A stretch of 64,000 nt of DNA from DAISKN01 sp963716925 (lineage in GTDB: Bacteria > Acidobacteriota > Vicinamibacteria > Marinacidobacterales > SMYC01): assembly GCA_963716925.1 (NCBI GenBank), contig CAVQUX010000010.1, forward strand, positions 558,001 to 622,000, in the 5' to 3' direction. The position numbers and the translations under genes were made by a program. The notes beneath the pieces are model-generated. The model made no database searches, had not been told where the DNA came from, and was given only the letters and a program-made list of their open reading frames with translations. The stretch's first letter is position 1. The number at the start of each line of letters is the position of its first letter. Positions 9,428-19,178 of the stretch are shown here, in pieces.

Positions 9428-11212
9428 TCAGCGCGCCGTGATTTCCAGCCAGTGGAACCAGACGGGGTGCTCCTGTTTGTACCACTTCAAAATCTCGAGA
9501 AGCTTCTTCTGGTGCTCCTTCGAGATCACGTCGGGCGAAATGCGATCGAAGTTGACCCGGATCTTGTCTCCCACGTGATCGAGGGCCTCGGAGCAGAGCG
9601 TCTGGAGCTCGTTGCGGATTCTGCCCGAATCCGAAATCCGCACCGGCCTCTCACGAAAATCCTCGCCGTAGAAGAACCGGTTCAGGAGCGGGTTGAAAAC
9701 CAGCCGCGCCCGATCCGGCTCTTCCATCATCCGGAGGACGAACCTCATGGTCTTGGTTCCCTTGCGGGTCGCGAGCGAGACCGTCGTTCGGTAGAGGCGG
9801 TCTCCCAGCTCCTCGACGCCGTTCGCCCCCGTATAGGGATCGGGACACATGTATCCGCAGGCGGCGAGCACGCGCCAGCGCCTCTCGGGGAAGAAGTCGT
9901 CCGCGGAGACGACGGGCTCCTCGATCGGAAGGCCGGCGTTTCGGGCCGAGCGGATCGCTTTCCGGTACTCGGCGACGAGCTTCTCGTCGAGTTGCTCGCC
10001 AGCGAGGCGGCTCAGGCGCGCGGCGAAATCGGGAGCGTCGGGCGAGAGCCTCATGACGTCCCGCTCCTTCTCCCAGGAGAGGGAGAACTTCGACGTGAGC
10101 ACCGAGAGAGAGCCGTCGAGCCCGAGGACGGGCGCGAGGCTCGCCGCCTGCATCGCCTCCGCCGACCCCGCGTAGCCGTCGCAGAGAAAGACGTGGGAGT
10201 CGCCCTTCTCGTCCTTCCAGGCCTTCACCTGGTACGTCGGGGCGTAGCTTCCGGAGTCGTTGAAGGCGGGAATGCCCGAGGCGAGCCGGTAGCCGCTCTC
10301 GACGAGATGCGCCCCGGCCTCGCGCCACTCCTTCCAGAGAGTTCCGAGCCGTTTCTCCCGGCTCGTCCCACCGAGGGTCCAGACGTGAATGTTCTCGCGG
10401 CGGATACCGGGGTAGGTCCACTCGATGGCCTCGACGACCTTGGCGCGGGGGGAGCGGAAGTCGACGAGGATCGACCTGTCGGCCGCGGTGCGAACCACCT
10501 CCTTGGGAAGGAACAGAGTCCCCACGTAGCCTTCATAGGGAAGGCTGATCTGCAGCGGCTGATCGAACAGGTGCAGGATCGTCATGGGGCCGGTCTCCTC
10601 CCCCTTCGCGAAGCGGGAGGTGTTCTCGAGGGTGTCGATGGCCGCGCCCCAGATGTTGATTCCAGCGGATTTGGTCTCGTCGTAGAACTGCTCGAAGGTG
10701 TAGCCCTTCTCGTTGATGAGCCGGGCGACGCGGGCGTCGATCCACTTGGCGACCTGCGGCCGGGCGTAGACCCGCCCGAATCCCAGCTGGGGGTTCGAGC
10801 CCATCTCGGGACTCTCGCCGAGCTTCGGCATCAGCCCCTCTCCGAGGGAAACCATGATCGCGTGGTTCTCGGGAAGCTGGCGAGTGGCGTACCAGAGGGA
10901 CTCGCTCATCGCGTAGGCGGAGATGGCGTCCGAGTCCTTCTTGATCCGATTCAGCGTGTTGCCGTCGACGTTCCTGCCTTCCCCGTAGCGGCCGTAGAGC
11001 CGGGTTCCGAGCGCGGTCACCGCCGCCGTCATCGCGACCAGGTTCTCGACGCGGGAGGGGAGGAAGGAGAAGCGGGTGGTGGCGTCATCGTGCCGCTCGA
11101 GCTGTACGTCGACGTCCTCCAGCCACAGGTGGAAGCGTCCGAGGATGGGCCGGGTGTCGAACGCCCACTGGGCGACGCGATTCCTCTGGCGCATCCTCTC
11201 GCTGGGAGTCAT
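9428..11212 (-). CDS. Large conserved-looking protein of unknown function
   Basis: 594 residues, no signal peptide and no membrane segment. I do not recognise the family. Recognisable stretches are LPENHAIMVSLGEGLMPKLG, a glycine-containing KAWKDEKGDSHVFLCDGYAG, and a Cys-containing VLAACGYMCPDPYTGANG. The C-terminal region (RMMEEPDRARLVFNPLLNRF) is amphipathic and the tail ends HPVWFHWLEITAR. The even composition, single long frame and downstream overlap support a real gene. It lies 13 bases below the radical SAM gene on the same strand and directly precedes the CocE-M28 gene, so the three may be one transcript. Enzyme or binding function cannot be assigned. Confidence 0.7.
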   Translation of the reverse strand: MTPSERMRQRNRVAQWAFDTRPILGRFHLWLEDVDVQLERHDDATTRFSFLPSRVENLVAMTAAVTALGTRLYGRYGEGRNVDGNTLNRIKKDSDAISAYAMSESLWYATRQLPENHAIMVSLGEGLMPKLGESPEMGSNPQLGFGRVYARPQVAKWIDARVARLINEKGYTFEQFYDETKSAGINIWGAAIDTLENTSRFAKGEETGPMTILHLFDQPLQISLPYEGYVGTLFLPKEVVRTAADRSILVDFRSPRAKVVEAIEWTYPGIRRENIHVWTLGGTSREKRLGTLWKEWREAGAHLVESGYRLASGIPAFNDSGSYAPTYQVKAWKDEKGDSHVFLCDGYAGSAEAMQAASLAPVLGLDGSLSVLTSKFSLSWEKERDVMRLSPDAPDFAARLSRLAGEQLDEKLVAEYRKAIRSARNAGLPIEEPVVSADDFFPERRWRVLAACGYMCPDPYTGANGVEELGDRLYRTTVSLATRKGTKTMRFVLRMMEEPDRARLVFNPLLNRFFYGEDFRERPVRISDSGRIRNELQTLCSEALDHVGDKIRVNFDRISPDVISKEHQKKLLEILKWYKQEHPVWFHWLEITAR

Positions 11213-11225
11213 CGCGGGAAATATA

Positions 11226-12269
11226 TCAAAACAGAGGCATCTGGGCGCCGCGCCGTACGGGGCGTCGGAACCGGCTGGTGTCCAGGGGCGGCCTCGGCCG
11301 ATCGAGCCCGTACTTGCTCCGGGCGGCGCGGAAGCGTTTCTCCAGAAGCTCCGCGTACGCTCCGGTGCCGCGCATCCGCGTTCCGAACTCCGCCTGGTAC
11401 AACTCGCCCCCGCGGGTCTCGCGTACCAGCGCCTCGACGTGCTTCGCCTTGGTCGGGTAATGGGCTTCGAGCCACTGGGAGAAGAGGTCCTTCAGCTCGA
11501 GAGGCAGCCTCAGAAGCACGTAGCCCGCCGTTTCGGCGCCCGCGAGGGACGCTTCCTTCAGGATGCGCTCGAGCTCGGAATCGTTGAGCGCAGGGATCAT
11601 CGGCGAGGCCAGAACGCCGCAGGGAATCCCCGCTTCGCTCAGCCCGCGCAGCGTCTCGAGTCTCTTTTCCGGAGTCGAAGCCCGAGGCTCCATCTTCCGC
11701 GCCAGCTCCGGGTCGAGGGTGGTGATGGAGACGAAGACGCTCGCGAGGTTCTTCTCCGCCATCGGCGCGAGGAGGTCCCGATCCCTCAGCACGAGCTGCG
11801 ATTTGGTCACGATCGAGACGGGATGCTCGTGCTCGGAGAGGACCTCCAGGATCGAGCGGGTGATGCCGAGCTCCCTCTCGACGGGCTGGTACGGGTCGGT
11901 GTTCGCGCCGAGAGCGATCGCCTGGCAGACATAGCCCTTTTTCGCCAGCTCCTCCCGGAGGAGCTCGGCGGCTTTCGGCTTCGAGAAGATGCGGGTCTCG
12001 AAGTCGAGGCCGGGTGAGAGGCCGAGGTAGGCGTGCGTCGGCCGGGCGAAGCAGTAGATGCAGCCGTGCTCGCAGCCGCGGTAAGGATTGATGGAAACGT
12101 CGAAAGGAACGTCGGGTGAGTCGTTCTTCGCCAGGATGCTGCGGGTGGAGTCGGGGGTGACGATGGTCTCGACCTTCTCCCGTGCCTCGTCCTCGGGAAC
12201 CTCCTCGTACCGGTACCTCTCGTACCGGCCCGTGGGGTTGGTGACGGCTCCCCGCCCGCGTCGTTTCAT
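11226..12269 (-). CDS. Radical SAM protein, SplB-like/PA0069 family
   Basis: 347 residues. The N-terminal half holds SINPYRGCEHGCIYCFARP with the CX3CX2C cluster motif that binds the 4Fe-4S cluster and S-adenosylmethionine. It is followed by IALGANTDPYQPVE and VSIVTKSQLVLRD, typical of the PA0069 family related to spore photoproduct lyase. The C terminus is basic (RFRRPVRRGAQMPLF). The ATG start lies eight bases below a 28-bp sequence that is the 3' end of the CocE gene at 32450. The substrate of this family is unknown. Confidence 0.85.
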   Translation of the reverse strand: MKRRGRGAVTNPTGRYERYRYEEVPEDEAREKVETIVTPDSTRSILAKNDSPDVPFDVSINPYRGCEHGCIYCFARPTHAYLGLSPGLDFETRIFSKPKAAELLREELAKKGYVCQAIALGANTDPYQPVERELGITRSILEVLSEHEHPVSIVTKSQLVLRDRDLLAPMAEKNLASVFVSITTLDPELARKMEPRASTPEKRLETLRGLSEAGIPCGVLASPMIPALNDSELERILKEASLAGAETAGYVLLRLPLELKDLFSQWLEAHYPTKAKHVEALVRETRGGELYQAEFGTRMRGTGAYAELLEKRFRAARSKYGLDRPRPPLDTSRFRRPVRRGAQMPLF

Positions 12270-12277
12270 ACTTCAAA

Positions 12278-12305
12278 CTAGCGTGGGACGACGGGGATCA
12301 ACACC
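12278..12305. repeat. 28-bp direct repeat, left copy (CocE 3'-end remnant)
   Basis: All 28 bases are identical to 32450-32477, in the same orientation. There they encode the last codons and TAG stop of the CocE gene (VLIPVVPR). Here the sequence is an orphan fragment between the radical SAM gene and the aminotransferase gene. The remaining 53 bases to the next gene hold only a GCGCCACTGGCGC hairpin at 12324-12336. Confidence 0.85.
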
Positions 12306-12358
12306 TCCAACTATTCTTGCCGAGCGCCACTGGCGCCTCGCGCCAAAGCGACGAGCAT

Positions 12359-15272
12359 CTACTCCTCGGGGGCGAGCTCGAAGCCGTGGGTGCGCGCGAG
12401 CTCGCGGATCCGCGCCACCTTGGTCTTTTCGAGATCACCGTAGCTGTAATCGCCCTGGATGCCGCTCAAACCAAGGAGCATCGTCTCCGCCATACAGGCG
12501 AAAACGCGACCTGCGGGGAGCGGAATGCCCTTGACACCGAGATCCTCTCCGAAGGGCAGCCTGACGACGCCGCCGCGCGTGAGCCTCACGTCGGGCCGGG
12601 TACCGGCGATCTCGGCGCGGGTGTTGAGGGGCACCGCCAGGTCGCACACCACGGCGCCGGGGCCGAGGTGCTCCGGACCGATGAAGGGCTCGGGGGCGTT
12701 CGCGGCGGCGACCACCAGAGAGCACTCGCGAAGCTCGCGAAGATCGGAAGCCACGCGAACGAATCGATCCTCGCCGATCTCCTCGCGCAGGCCGAAGAAC
12801 AGCTCGCGACCCACGTCGGGATCGAGCCGGCTCGAGCGCAGGAGCCTCTGCGCCGTCCTCGTCTCGAAGACCGAGCGGGCCAGCCCCTCGAGGGCATCCG
12901 TGTTTCCGGTTCTGAGCTCGTCCATCAGCTCACCGTAGATCCGAAAAACGCTCCGATGGCATTTGCTCCAGGACTCGTCGCCCGGCCGACCGAAGAGTAC
13001 CATCCGGGCGACGGCGCCGGAGATCGTGCTCGCGAACGCGCTCGCGATGTTCCCCGCCGCCCCCACGACGCCGAGCGTGCTTTCGGCGGCGGTTACCCCG
13101 GATGCGGCGGCCGCCTTCAGCAGGCACTCGACTCCCATGGCAACCGTGAGCGAGTTCCCCGACGTCACGCCGAGGTCGCGCTCGACGAGGTCGGTCCCGT
13201 TGTTGGTCACGATCGACGAGTACTGTCCGAGCCCGATGACGGAGCATCCGAGCCCGCGTGCGATGTCCACCGCCTCGTCGATTCGCCTTCGGAGCGAGCC
13301 CAGATCGCGGGCACGGAGGAGCTCGACGACCCGGCGCGAGGTCATGGTGAGCCCGATGAAGTTGAAGTTCACGACGTTTCCGAGCCGGGACCGCACGTCG
13401 CTCGCACTCACGAGCGCCGGCGAAAGTCGACACTCGATGGCTCGCAGCAGCTCTTCCAGCTTCTCCCGCGGCATCCGCCGGAGCGACTCCTCGTAATCCG
13501 CGAGATGCTCGGCTTCGATGAGGTGGCCGAGGAAAGCGACCCGGGGAGCGCCTGGCTCGGATGCGCCCTCGAGCCGCGGGCGGCGGTAGCTCACGACCTG
13601 CGGCCGTCGATCCGGCGAGGCCATTCCGACGATGTATTTGCAGAAGCTGAACGTGTCCTGGTGGTGGATCAGCTCGGCCACCTCTTCTATCGCGCTCACC
13701 ACCCGCTCGATCTCGCCGAGCGTGATTCGAAGCGACGGCTCGAGCCGCAGCGTGAAGTCCTGGTTGAGGGTGGGACAAACGCGAATGCGGCGCTCGCGCA
13801 GGAGGTAGCCGGCAACGCAGTACACGAGATCGCCCTGGAGGCTCAGCTGACGGAGAAGATTGCTGGACGAGCGGCTCTGGTCGCGAAACTCGAGGCCGAC
13901 CATCAGGCCTTCGCCCCGGACCTCCCGAATCACGTCGGGGTACCGCTCCTGGACCTTTCTCAGACCCCGCAGCAGGTGGTCTCCCTTCGTCTCGCACTCC
14001 CGGAGAAGCTCCCAGTCGTTTCGAGCGAGGATATCGAGCGTGCCCAGAGCCAGTGAGGACGAGAACTCGTCCTCCGCGAACGTCGACGTGTGGAGGAGGG
14101 AGAACTCGGATTGGTATCGCCGCCGGTCGACCAGGAGGGCGGAAATCTTGGCGAGCCCGCCGCCCAGGCCCTTGGAAGAAGGTAATAATCGCCGCGGACT
14201 CCCAGCTTCCCGGAGTAGAGGAACCTGCCCGTCCTCCCCATCCCGCTCTGGATCTCGTCGATCACGACGGGAACGTCGCGCGACGCGCATCGACGGGCCA
14301 GCTCCACGAGATAGTCCCGGTCGAGCGGCCGGATTCCACCCTCCCCCTGGAGCGGCTCGACGAAGCAGCCCGCGACGTTCACGAAATGCCGGGCCACGAC
14401 GCGCAGCTGCCCGTCGGCGTCCGGCGACACGTCCCAATAGCGGATTGTTCCCTCGGTGAATGCCCGCTCGACGTCATCGAGGTCGTCTCGCCGGAGGAAG
14501 CGAACGCAGGGGCCGATGTCGCGGAACGGGTCGCGATAGCGCCGATTCGCGGTGAGCTGAACCGCGCCGACGGTCTTGCCGTGAAAAGACCCCTCGACGG
14601 CCAGATACAACGGCGGGGTCGAGAAAGCCCTTTCGTTCGCGGAGAGTATCTCGTCGCGGAGCTCTTCGAGGCGGTCGGCGCGCCGAAGGAGCCCCGGCCC
14701 CTCCGGAAGGTTTGCCGGCTGGTCGAGCCGAACGGGAGCGTCCGGTCCGAGCCGCTTCTCGAGCTCGGTGAGCCTCCGCTCGACCGCCGCGGATATCTCC
14801 TCAGCCGGACCTTTCGCTCGAGGGCGGCGTGCTTGATCGCAGCCTCGACCGCCTCGGCGCCGGAGTTGCCGAAGGTGACGACGAACGACGCTCCCGAGGA
14901 CGCACCCACGAGCTCGGAGAGCCGCTCGGCAAGCCGAGCCGCTGCCGCTCGAATCGAGCCTTGTGCGTGAAACGGGGCGCGCTCGTCGAGCAGCCGCTTC
15001 GCGAGCGCGACGAGCTCCGGCTCGTTGTGCTCGAGCACCAGGGCGCCATACCCCCCGAGCATGTCGAGGACGCGAACCTCTTCTCCGTCGTCCCGGTAAG
15101 CGAGGTAGTTGCCTCGCGCGCTCGCGTACGAGACGTCGAGGCGAAGAGCGGCGAGAACGGCTCCCAGATCCGGGCGGCAGAACTCGCGATAGAGCCGGCT
15201 CAGCTCACCTGGCGGCCTGGCCTCTTCGACTGCCGGAGCACGTTCTTGCTTCAGTTCCCGCACGCTCTCCAT
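12359..15272 (-). CDS. Class III aminotransferase fused to acyl-ACP-reductase-like domain, two frameshifts
   Basis: About 971 residues. The N-terminal part is a PLP class III aminotransferase: FVVTFGNSGAEAVEAAIKHA, YLAVEGSFHGKTVGAVQLT, VVIDEIQSGMGRTGRF, and SKGLGGGLAKISALL with the Schiff-base Lys. The C-terminal third resembles cyanobacterial long-chain acyl-ACP reductase (AAR): VAFLGHLIEAEHLADY, GLGQYSSIVTNNGTDL, the dinucleotide loop GVVGAAGNIASAFAST, and the end FACMAETMLLGLSGIQGDYS. The AAR catalytic Cys is not clearly conserved; the nearest is in VVCDLAVP. The joint role could be reduction of an acyl thioester to an aldehyde, then amination. One base is missing near 14810 and one near 14180. 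The domain join is in an unbroken frame. Confidence 0.8.
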
Positions 15273-15277
15273 CGCGC

Positions 15278-16589
15278 CTAGCGTCTCGTCCAGGCGCCTC
15301 GACGAACCGCTTCGAGGAAGGACCCATCCGCCAGGAGCTCGCAAACTTTCTCCGTCGCCGTCCGCAAGGCGACCCTGGCCTTCAACCGCGCGGAGAACGC
15401 GGCCGCGTTCTCCCGGAAACGAGGCTCCGCCAGCACGCGACGTATGGCGCGGGTGACCTTGTCCGGCGTGAGCCGGTAGCGATCGAGGACGAGGCCGAGC
15501 TCCCGACGGCTCACGAACTGCGCCGCCATGACCTCCTGCTCGATGTTGCCCGGAATGCAGACCATCGCGACCCCCGCGTTCAGGCACTGTCCGAGGACCC
15601 CCATGCCGCCATGGTGCACGGCGAGAACCGACCGTTTCAGAACTTCTTCGCCGGGGAGAAACGGCTCGACCCTGACGTTGTCCGGAAGCGTCCCCAGATC
15701 CCGGCGCGTCACGGCAGGTCCCGTGGTCACCACGATCCGATGCCCGGGCACCTCCCGCAGGCCCTGGATCAGCTTGGCGAAGTCCTCGGCGCGCCCTGTC
15801 GATCCGAGGGTAACGTAGATCATATGACTCTCGAGAGCAAGGTCCGCAGGAAGGGGCTCGATGGGGACTCCATCCGAACATGCCGACGTAGTGGTAGTTG
15901 TCGGGGAGGTCGGCGGTGGGCAGATTTCGGGCCAGTCGGGGAGGAGCACTTGATCGCCCGAGTAGAAGTCGAAGAGGTCCCGGTGCGGCCCTGAGCCCGT
16001 GCTCGCGGCGCACGATGTCGTAAGGCGCGCAGTGGAGACGGCTCACGCGACGGATGACGCGGGGGACGAAAGGACCGACCAACGTGGCGACGAGAGGGTG
16101 GAAGAGGGAAAGCCAGGGATGCCGGGAGTACATGGAAAAGAGAGCCTTCGGAGCGCCGATCCCGAGACTGGAGTAGCGGGTGTAGAACGCGTTGGTGATG
16201 GCTACGAGGGGAACGCGCGCCACCTCCGTCGAGGTGAAGACCGTGTAGCGATGATCGCCGATGACCAGAGTGGGGCGGAGGCGCTCGAAGAGCTCGAGCT
16301 CCTCCCGCACGAAATCCCGCACCTGGGCCGCGCTCCGAACCATGTCGCGATGGCCGCGGGCCTCCGCCTCGACTTCCTTCCAATCCTGCTGCAACACCTC
16401 GACCAGGGGGTGGACGCGAAAGCCCTCCCGCTCGAGCAGGGGCACGCACTGCCCGCCGCCCGCGAACTCGATCCGGTAATCGGGAAGTGCGTCCCGGAGC
16501 GCCGTTGCCAGACGGAGAGTCCTGCCCGCGTGGCCGAGCACGTCGCAATGCGGCGTGCAGAGGATGAGAGGTCTCGCCTCCGTGGTCAT
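15278..16589 (-). CDS. UGT-type (GT1/MGT) glycosyltransferase with three clustered frameshifts
   Basis: About 436 residues. The N-terminal acceptor domain starts LILCTPHCDVLGHAGRTLRL. The C-terminal donor domain has MIYVTLGSTGRAEDFAKL, VEPFLPGEEVLKRSVLAVHH, GGMGVLGQCLNAGVAMVCIP and the Gln/Glu-rich GNIEQEVMA of GT1 enzymes. It should move a sugar from a nucleotide donor to a lipid or small acceptor. Between 15985 and 15870 the protein crosses frames three times (about +1, -1, +1), while DLFDFYSGDQVLLPDWPEI, DLPDNYHYVGMFGWS and PIEPLPADLALESHM all fit the family. This points to local sequence error. It lies five bases above the aminotransferase gene. Confidence 0.8.
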
Positions 16590-16597
16590 CCCCGGCC

Positions 16598-17614
16598 TCA
16601 ATGAAAATCGACGACCTGCTCGAGACCCAGGAACATGAGGTGCGCGACCAGGACGTTCAGGAGGAAGTTCACCAGTTGGATGACGCGCTTCAGGGAGTGG
16701 TGCACCATGGAATCCGGCGCGAAGCGCGCCAGCAGGGCGGTCCGCGACGGGCCGATTGCAGGCTCGAAACTCACGACGACTCCGTTGACGGCGAAGTACG
16801 CGAACCAGAGGCCGGTGAGCTTCATCGACGCGGCGACGAGTAGATACTCGTGCCACAGGCCGGAGAGGCCGTACGACAGGAGCGTGTTGCGGACCCGGTT
16901 CCGGTTTCCGCCGAGCGGGAGGTACAGGTAGCGCAGGAGCCACCGGTGCGTCGTCGGATTGAGCCTCAGAAGGACCTTCTCGTAGGTGTCGGATACGAAC
17001 AGCCGCAGGTCCACGACCTGGATGTCGGGCTTCAGACCCTTCGCGATGAGAGCGGCGTGGACGAGGTCCCGCTGCGCCCACAGGAACACGACGAAGAGCA
17101 GCGACTTGACGAGGGTCGCGGCGAGCGGAGGCGTTCGCGTCCAGAGATTGAGCCGGACGTTGAGGAGAACGGCGGCCGTGAGAATGGCGATCTTGACGAG
17201 AGCGGCGAGCCTCAGACGGCGAGGATCCGGCTTCTCGTCCGACGAGGCGAGCGGGGCGGGCTGCTCCCAGAAGTTCGTCGTCAGCCCATTCATGAAATCC
17301 AGATACGCCCCTTTGGAGTCGAGCTCCGCGCCGCGCGGCCCTCCTTCCTTCCAGTAGCTCACGAGCTTCTGGATATTGGCGATGGCCATCATTCCGTAGA
17401 ACGCGCGCACCAGGGTGAACGCCGCCGGGAGCGCGAACGGAAGCAGCAGAAGCGAGAGGGCGAGCACGGTGAGGTCGAATCGAAAACCGCGGCGGCTCGC
17501 GGAGCTTCTCTGAAGGAGGCGGTAAAGTATGCTAATGAACAGCGGTTGCAGAGCGAGGATATAGAGAAGCACGAAGCCCGCGCCCCAGAAGAGGTCCTGA
17601 TAGCCCTGAACCAT
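16598..17614 (-). CDS. MBOAT family membrane O-acyltransferase
   Basis: 338 residues with about eight hydrophobic segments, the first at residues 9-32. The MBOAT core is RWLLRYLYLPLGGNRNRVRN followed by LLSYGLSGLWHEYLLV. The His of LWHE is the residue regarded as catalytic in this family. Members transfer acyl chains to hydroxyl groups of lipids, sugars or teichoic acids at the membrane. The gene is shorter than the roughly 450-500 residues of DltB or AlgI, so N-terminal helices are fewer. It ends nine bases before the UGT gene and is divergent from the acyltransferase-like gene at 17710, with a 95-base shared upstream region. Confidence 0.75.
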   Translation of the reverse strand: MVQGYQDLFWGAGFVLLYILALQPLFISILYRLLQRSSASRRGFRFDLTVLALSLLLLPFALPAAFTLVRAFYGMMAIANIQKLVSYWKEGGPRGAELDSKGAYLDFMNGLTTNFWEQPAPLASSDEKPDPRRLRLAALVKIAILTAAVLLNVRLNLWTRTPPLAATLVKSLLFVVFLWAQRDLVHAALIAKGLKPDIQVVDLRLFVSDTYEKVLLRLNPTTHRWLLRYLYLPLGGNRNRVRNTLLSYGLSGLWHEYLLVAASMKLTGLWFAYFAVNGVVVSFEPAIGPSRTALLARFAPDSMVHHSLKRVIQLVNFLLNVLVAHLMFLGLEQVVDFH

Positions 17615-17709
17615 GCGGCGTGCTCTTCGCAGAAAACGGAGCGCGGGAACGGCGACACACCGCAGGCCCGGGCGAGCGGCGCGGAGAGACCAGCCGGAGG
17701 CTATCGGAA

Positions 17710-19178
17710 ATGGATGACCGGCGCAACCGCCCACAGGATTCGTCGAGCTCCGGGACGGCGTCGCCCCGAGTAGAGCCCCGGGGCCGCCTCCAGGTCCCCA
17801 TGGGTCTCCTGGACAAGCTGGCGATGGTCCTGGAGCGGCTGGGTCCGAGCCTCGGGTACAACCTCTTCCTCCGGCTCGAAGGACCTCTGGATCCCGACCG
17901 GCTGCGCGGCGCCGCCATCGCCTGCTTCGAGGACTTCCCCGTTCTGAAAGCACGCGTTCTCCAGAGACGAGGGCGCTATCTTTTCGACGTCTCGCATCGG
18001 CCGTCGGCGCCGGACGGCGAGGAGGCGTTCTCCTTCCACGACTGGAGCTCGGGGGCGGCCGACGACCACGAGCTCTTATGCGGCCTGGTGAACGAGCCGC
18101 TCGATATCGTCGCCGGACCGCAGCTCAAAGTCATGCTCGCCCGCGTCTCGGAGCGGGATCACTGGCTCGGTCTGAAGATGTCGCATACCGTCGGAGACGG
18201 CGTCAGCGGAATCGTGCTGATGCGGGCCCTGGCCTCGCGGTACGAGACGCCGCGCGAGCGATCCGCGTCGCCCGGAAGACTGGAGCCCCGGGGACTCCGC
18301 CGAGTGCTGAAGGGCATCCCTGCGAGCCGCTACCGGGCCTGGATCCGGGCGCGACTGAGCTCGAGCGCGGAAGCGCCGGCCGGGCGAGACCGCGGCGCCG
18401 ATACACCGTACCTGGTCCAGAGCATCGCTCGATACGGCGGCGGCAATCGGGACCTTCGGCTCGGGTTCCACGTCCTGGCTCTGAGTGAAGGCGAGCTCGA
18501 CTCACTGGAAGAGGCCGGCCGATCGCTCGGAGTGAGACCCATCGAGGTCGCCCTGGGCTGCATGCTGCGGGCGCTATGCCGGTACAACGAGCGTCGAGGC
18601 GTCGCGGGGGAAGCTATCGGATTGGGATTCCCATCGACCTCCGTCCTCTTGCGAGTCTCCCCATGAGCCTCGGGAACTTCTCGAGCACGATACGCCTTCG
18701 CGTTCCCGCAGCGGAGCTCGAGGACGTCCGCCGCCTGGTGTCGTTCCTCTCCACGAGCCTGAGGCGCGAGAAAGAGCGGGGCTCGGCCATCGTCGACCTC
18801 GCCGGCTACGCCGCGCTGTCGCCCTTCACGAGCGCGGTGCTCTGGTGGCTCTCTCGCAAGGGCGCTCTTCCTGAAGGGTCCTTCGTGAGAGAGCTCCCGA
18901 TGACCTACTCGGGCCCGCTTCACGACCACCTGCTTCCCTTCGGGGCGACGGCGGTGAGGGACGTGATCGGCACGTTTCAGCTCATCCCGCTCTTCATGCA
19001 CCACGGGAGGCGATTCAACATCGTCTGGCCGTATGTCGACGACGGCCGTATCGCGCGCAGCGACGTCGAAGCTCTCTTCGGCGACGTCCGCTCGGAGCTT
19101 CGCGGGATTTCCGGATCGGCAATCCCGAGCGCGAGCGCGAAATCTCAGGGCGAAGACGTCCACTTCACGAACAGGTAG
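17710..19178 (+). CDS. Condensation/WS-DGAT/PapA-type acyltransferase, one frameshift
   Basis: About 489 residues. The fold is that of chloramphenicol-acetyltransferase-like enzymes: LGYNLFLRLEGPLDPDRLRG at the start, then LGLKMSHTVGDGVSG, which carries the HxxxDG catalytic motif (the usual first His of HHxxxDG is Ser). YRIGIPIDLRPLASLPMS and LGNFSSTI in the second half match the conserved latch region. The frame breaks near 18615 (one base missing). It probably joins an acyl group to an amine or hydroxyl acceptor. ATG 17800 is an alternative start that drops a low-complexity leader. The end overlaps the convergent CdsA gene by 34 bases. Confidence 0.75.

Noticed and set aside
12324..12336. 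GCGCCACTGGCGC hairpin downstream of the aminotransferase gene as a terminator
   Set aside because: It has no T-rich tract on the minus strand and only a 5-bp stem. It is mentioned under the 28-bp repeat but not called.
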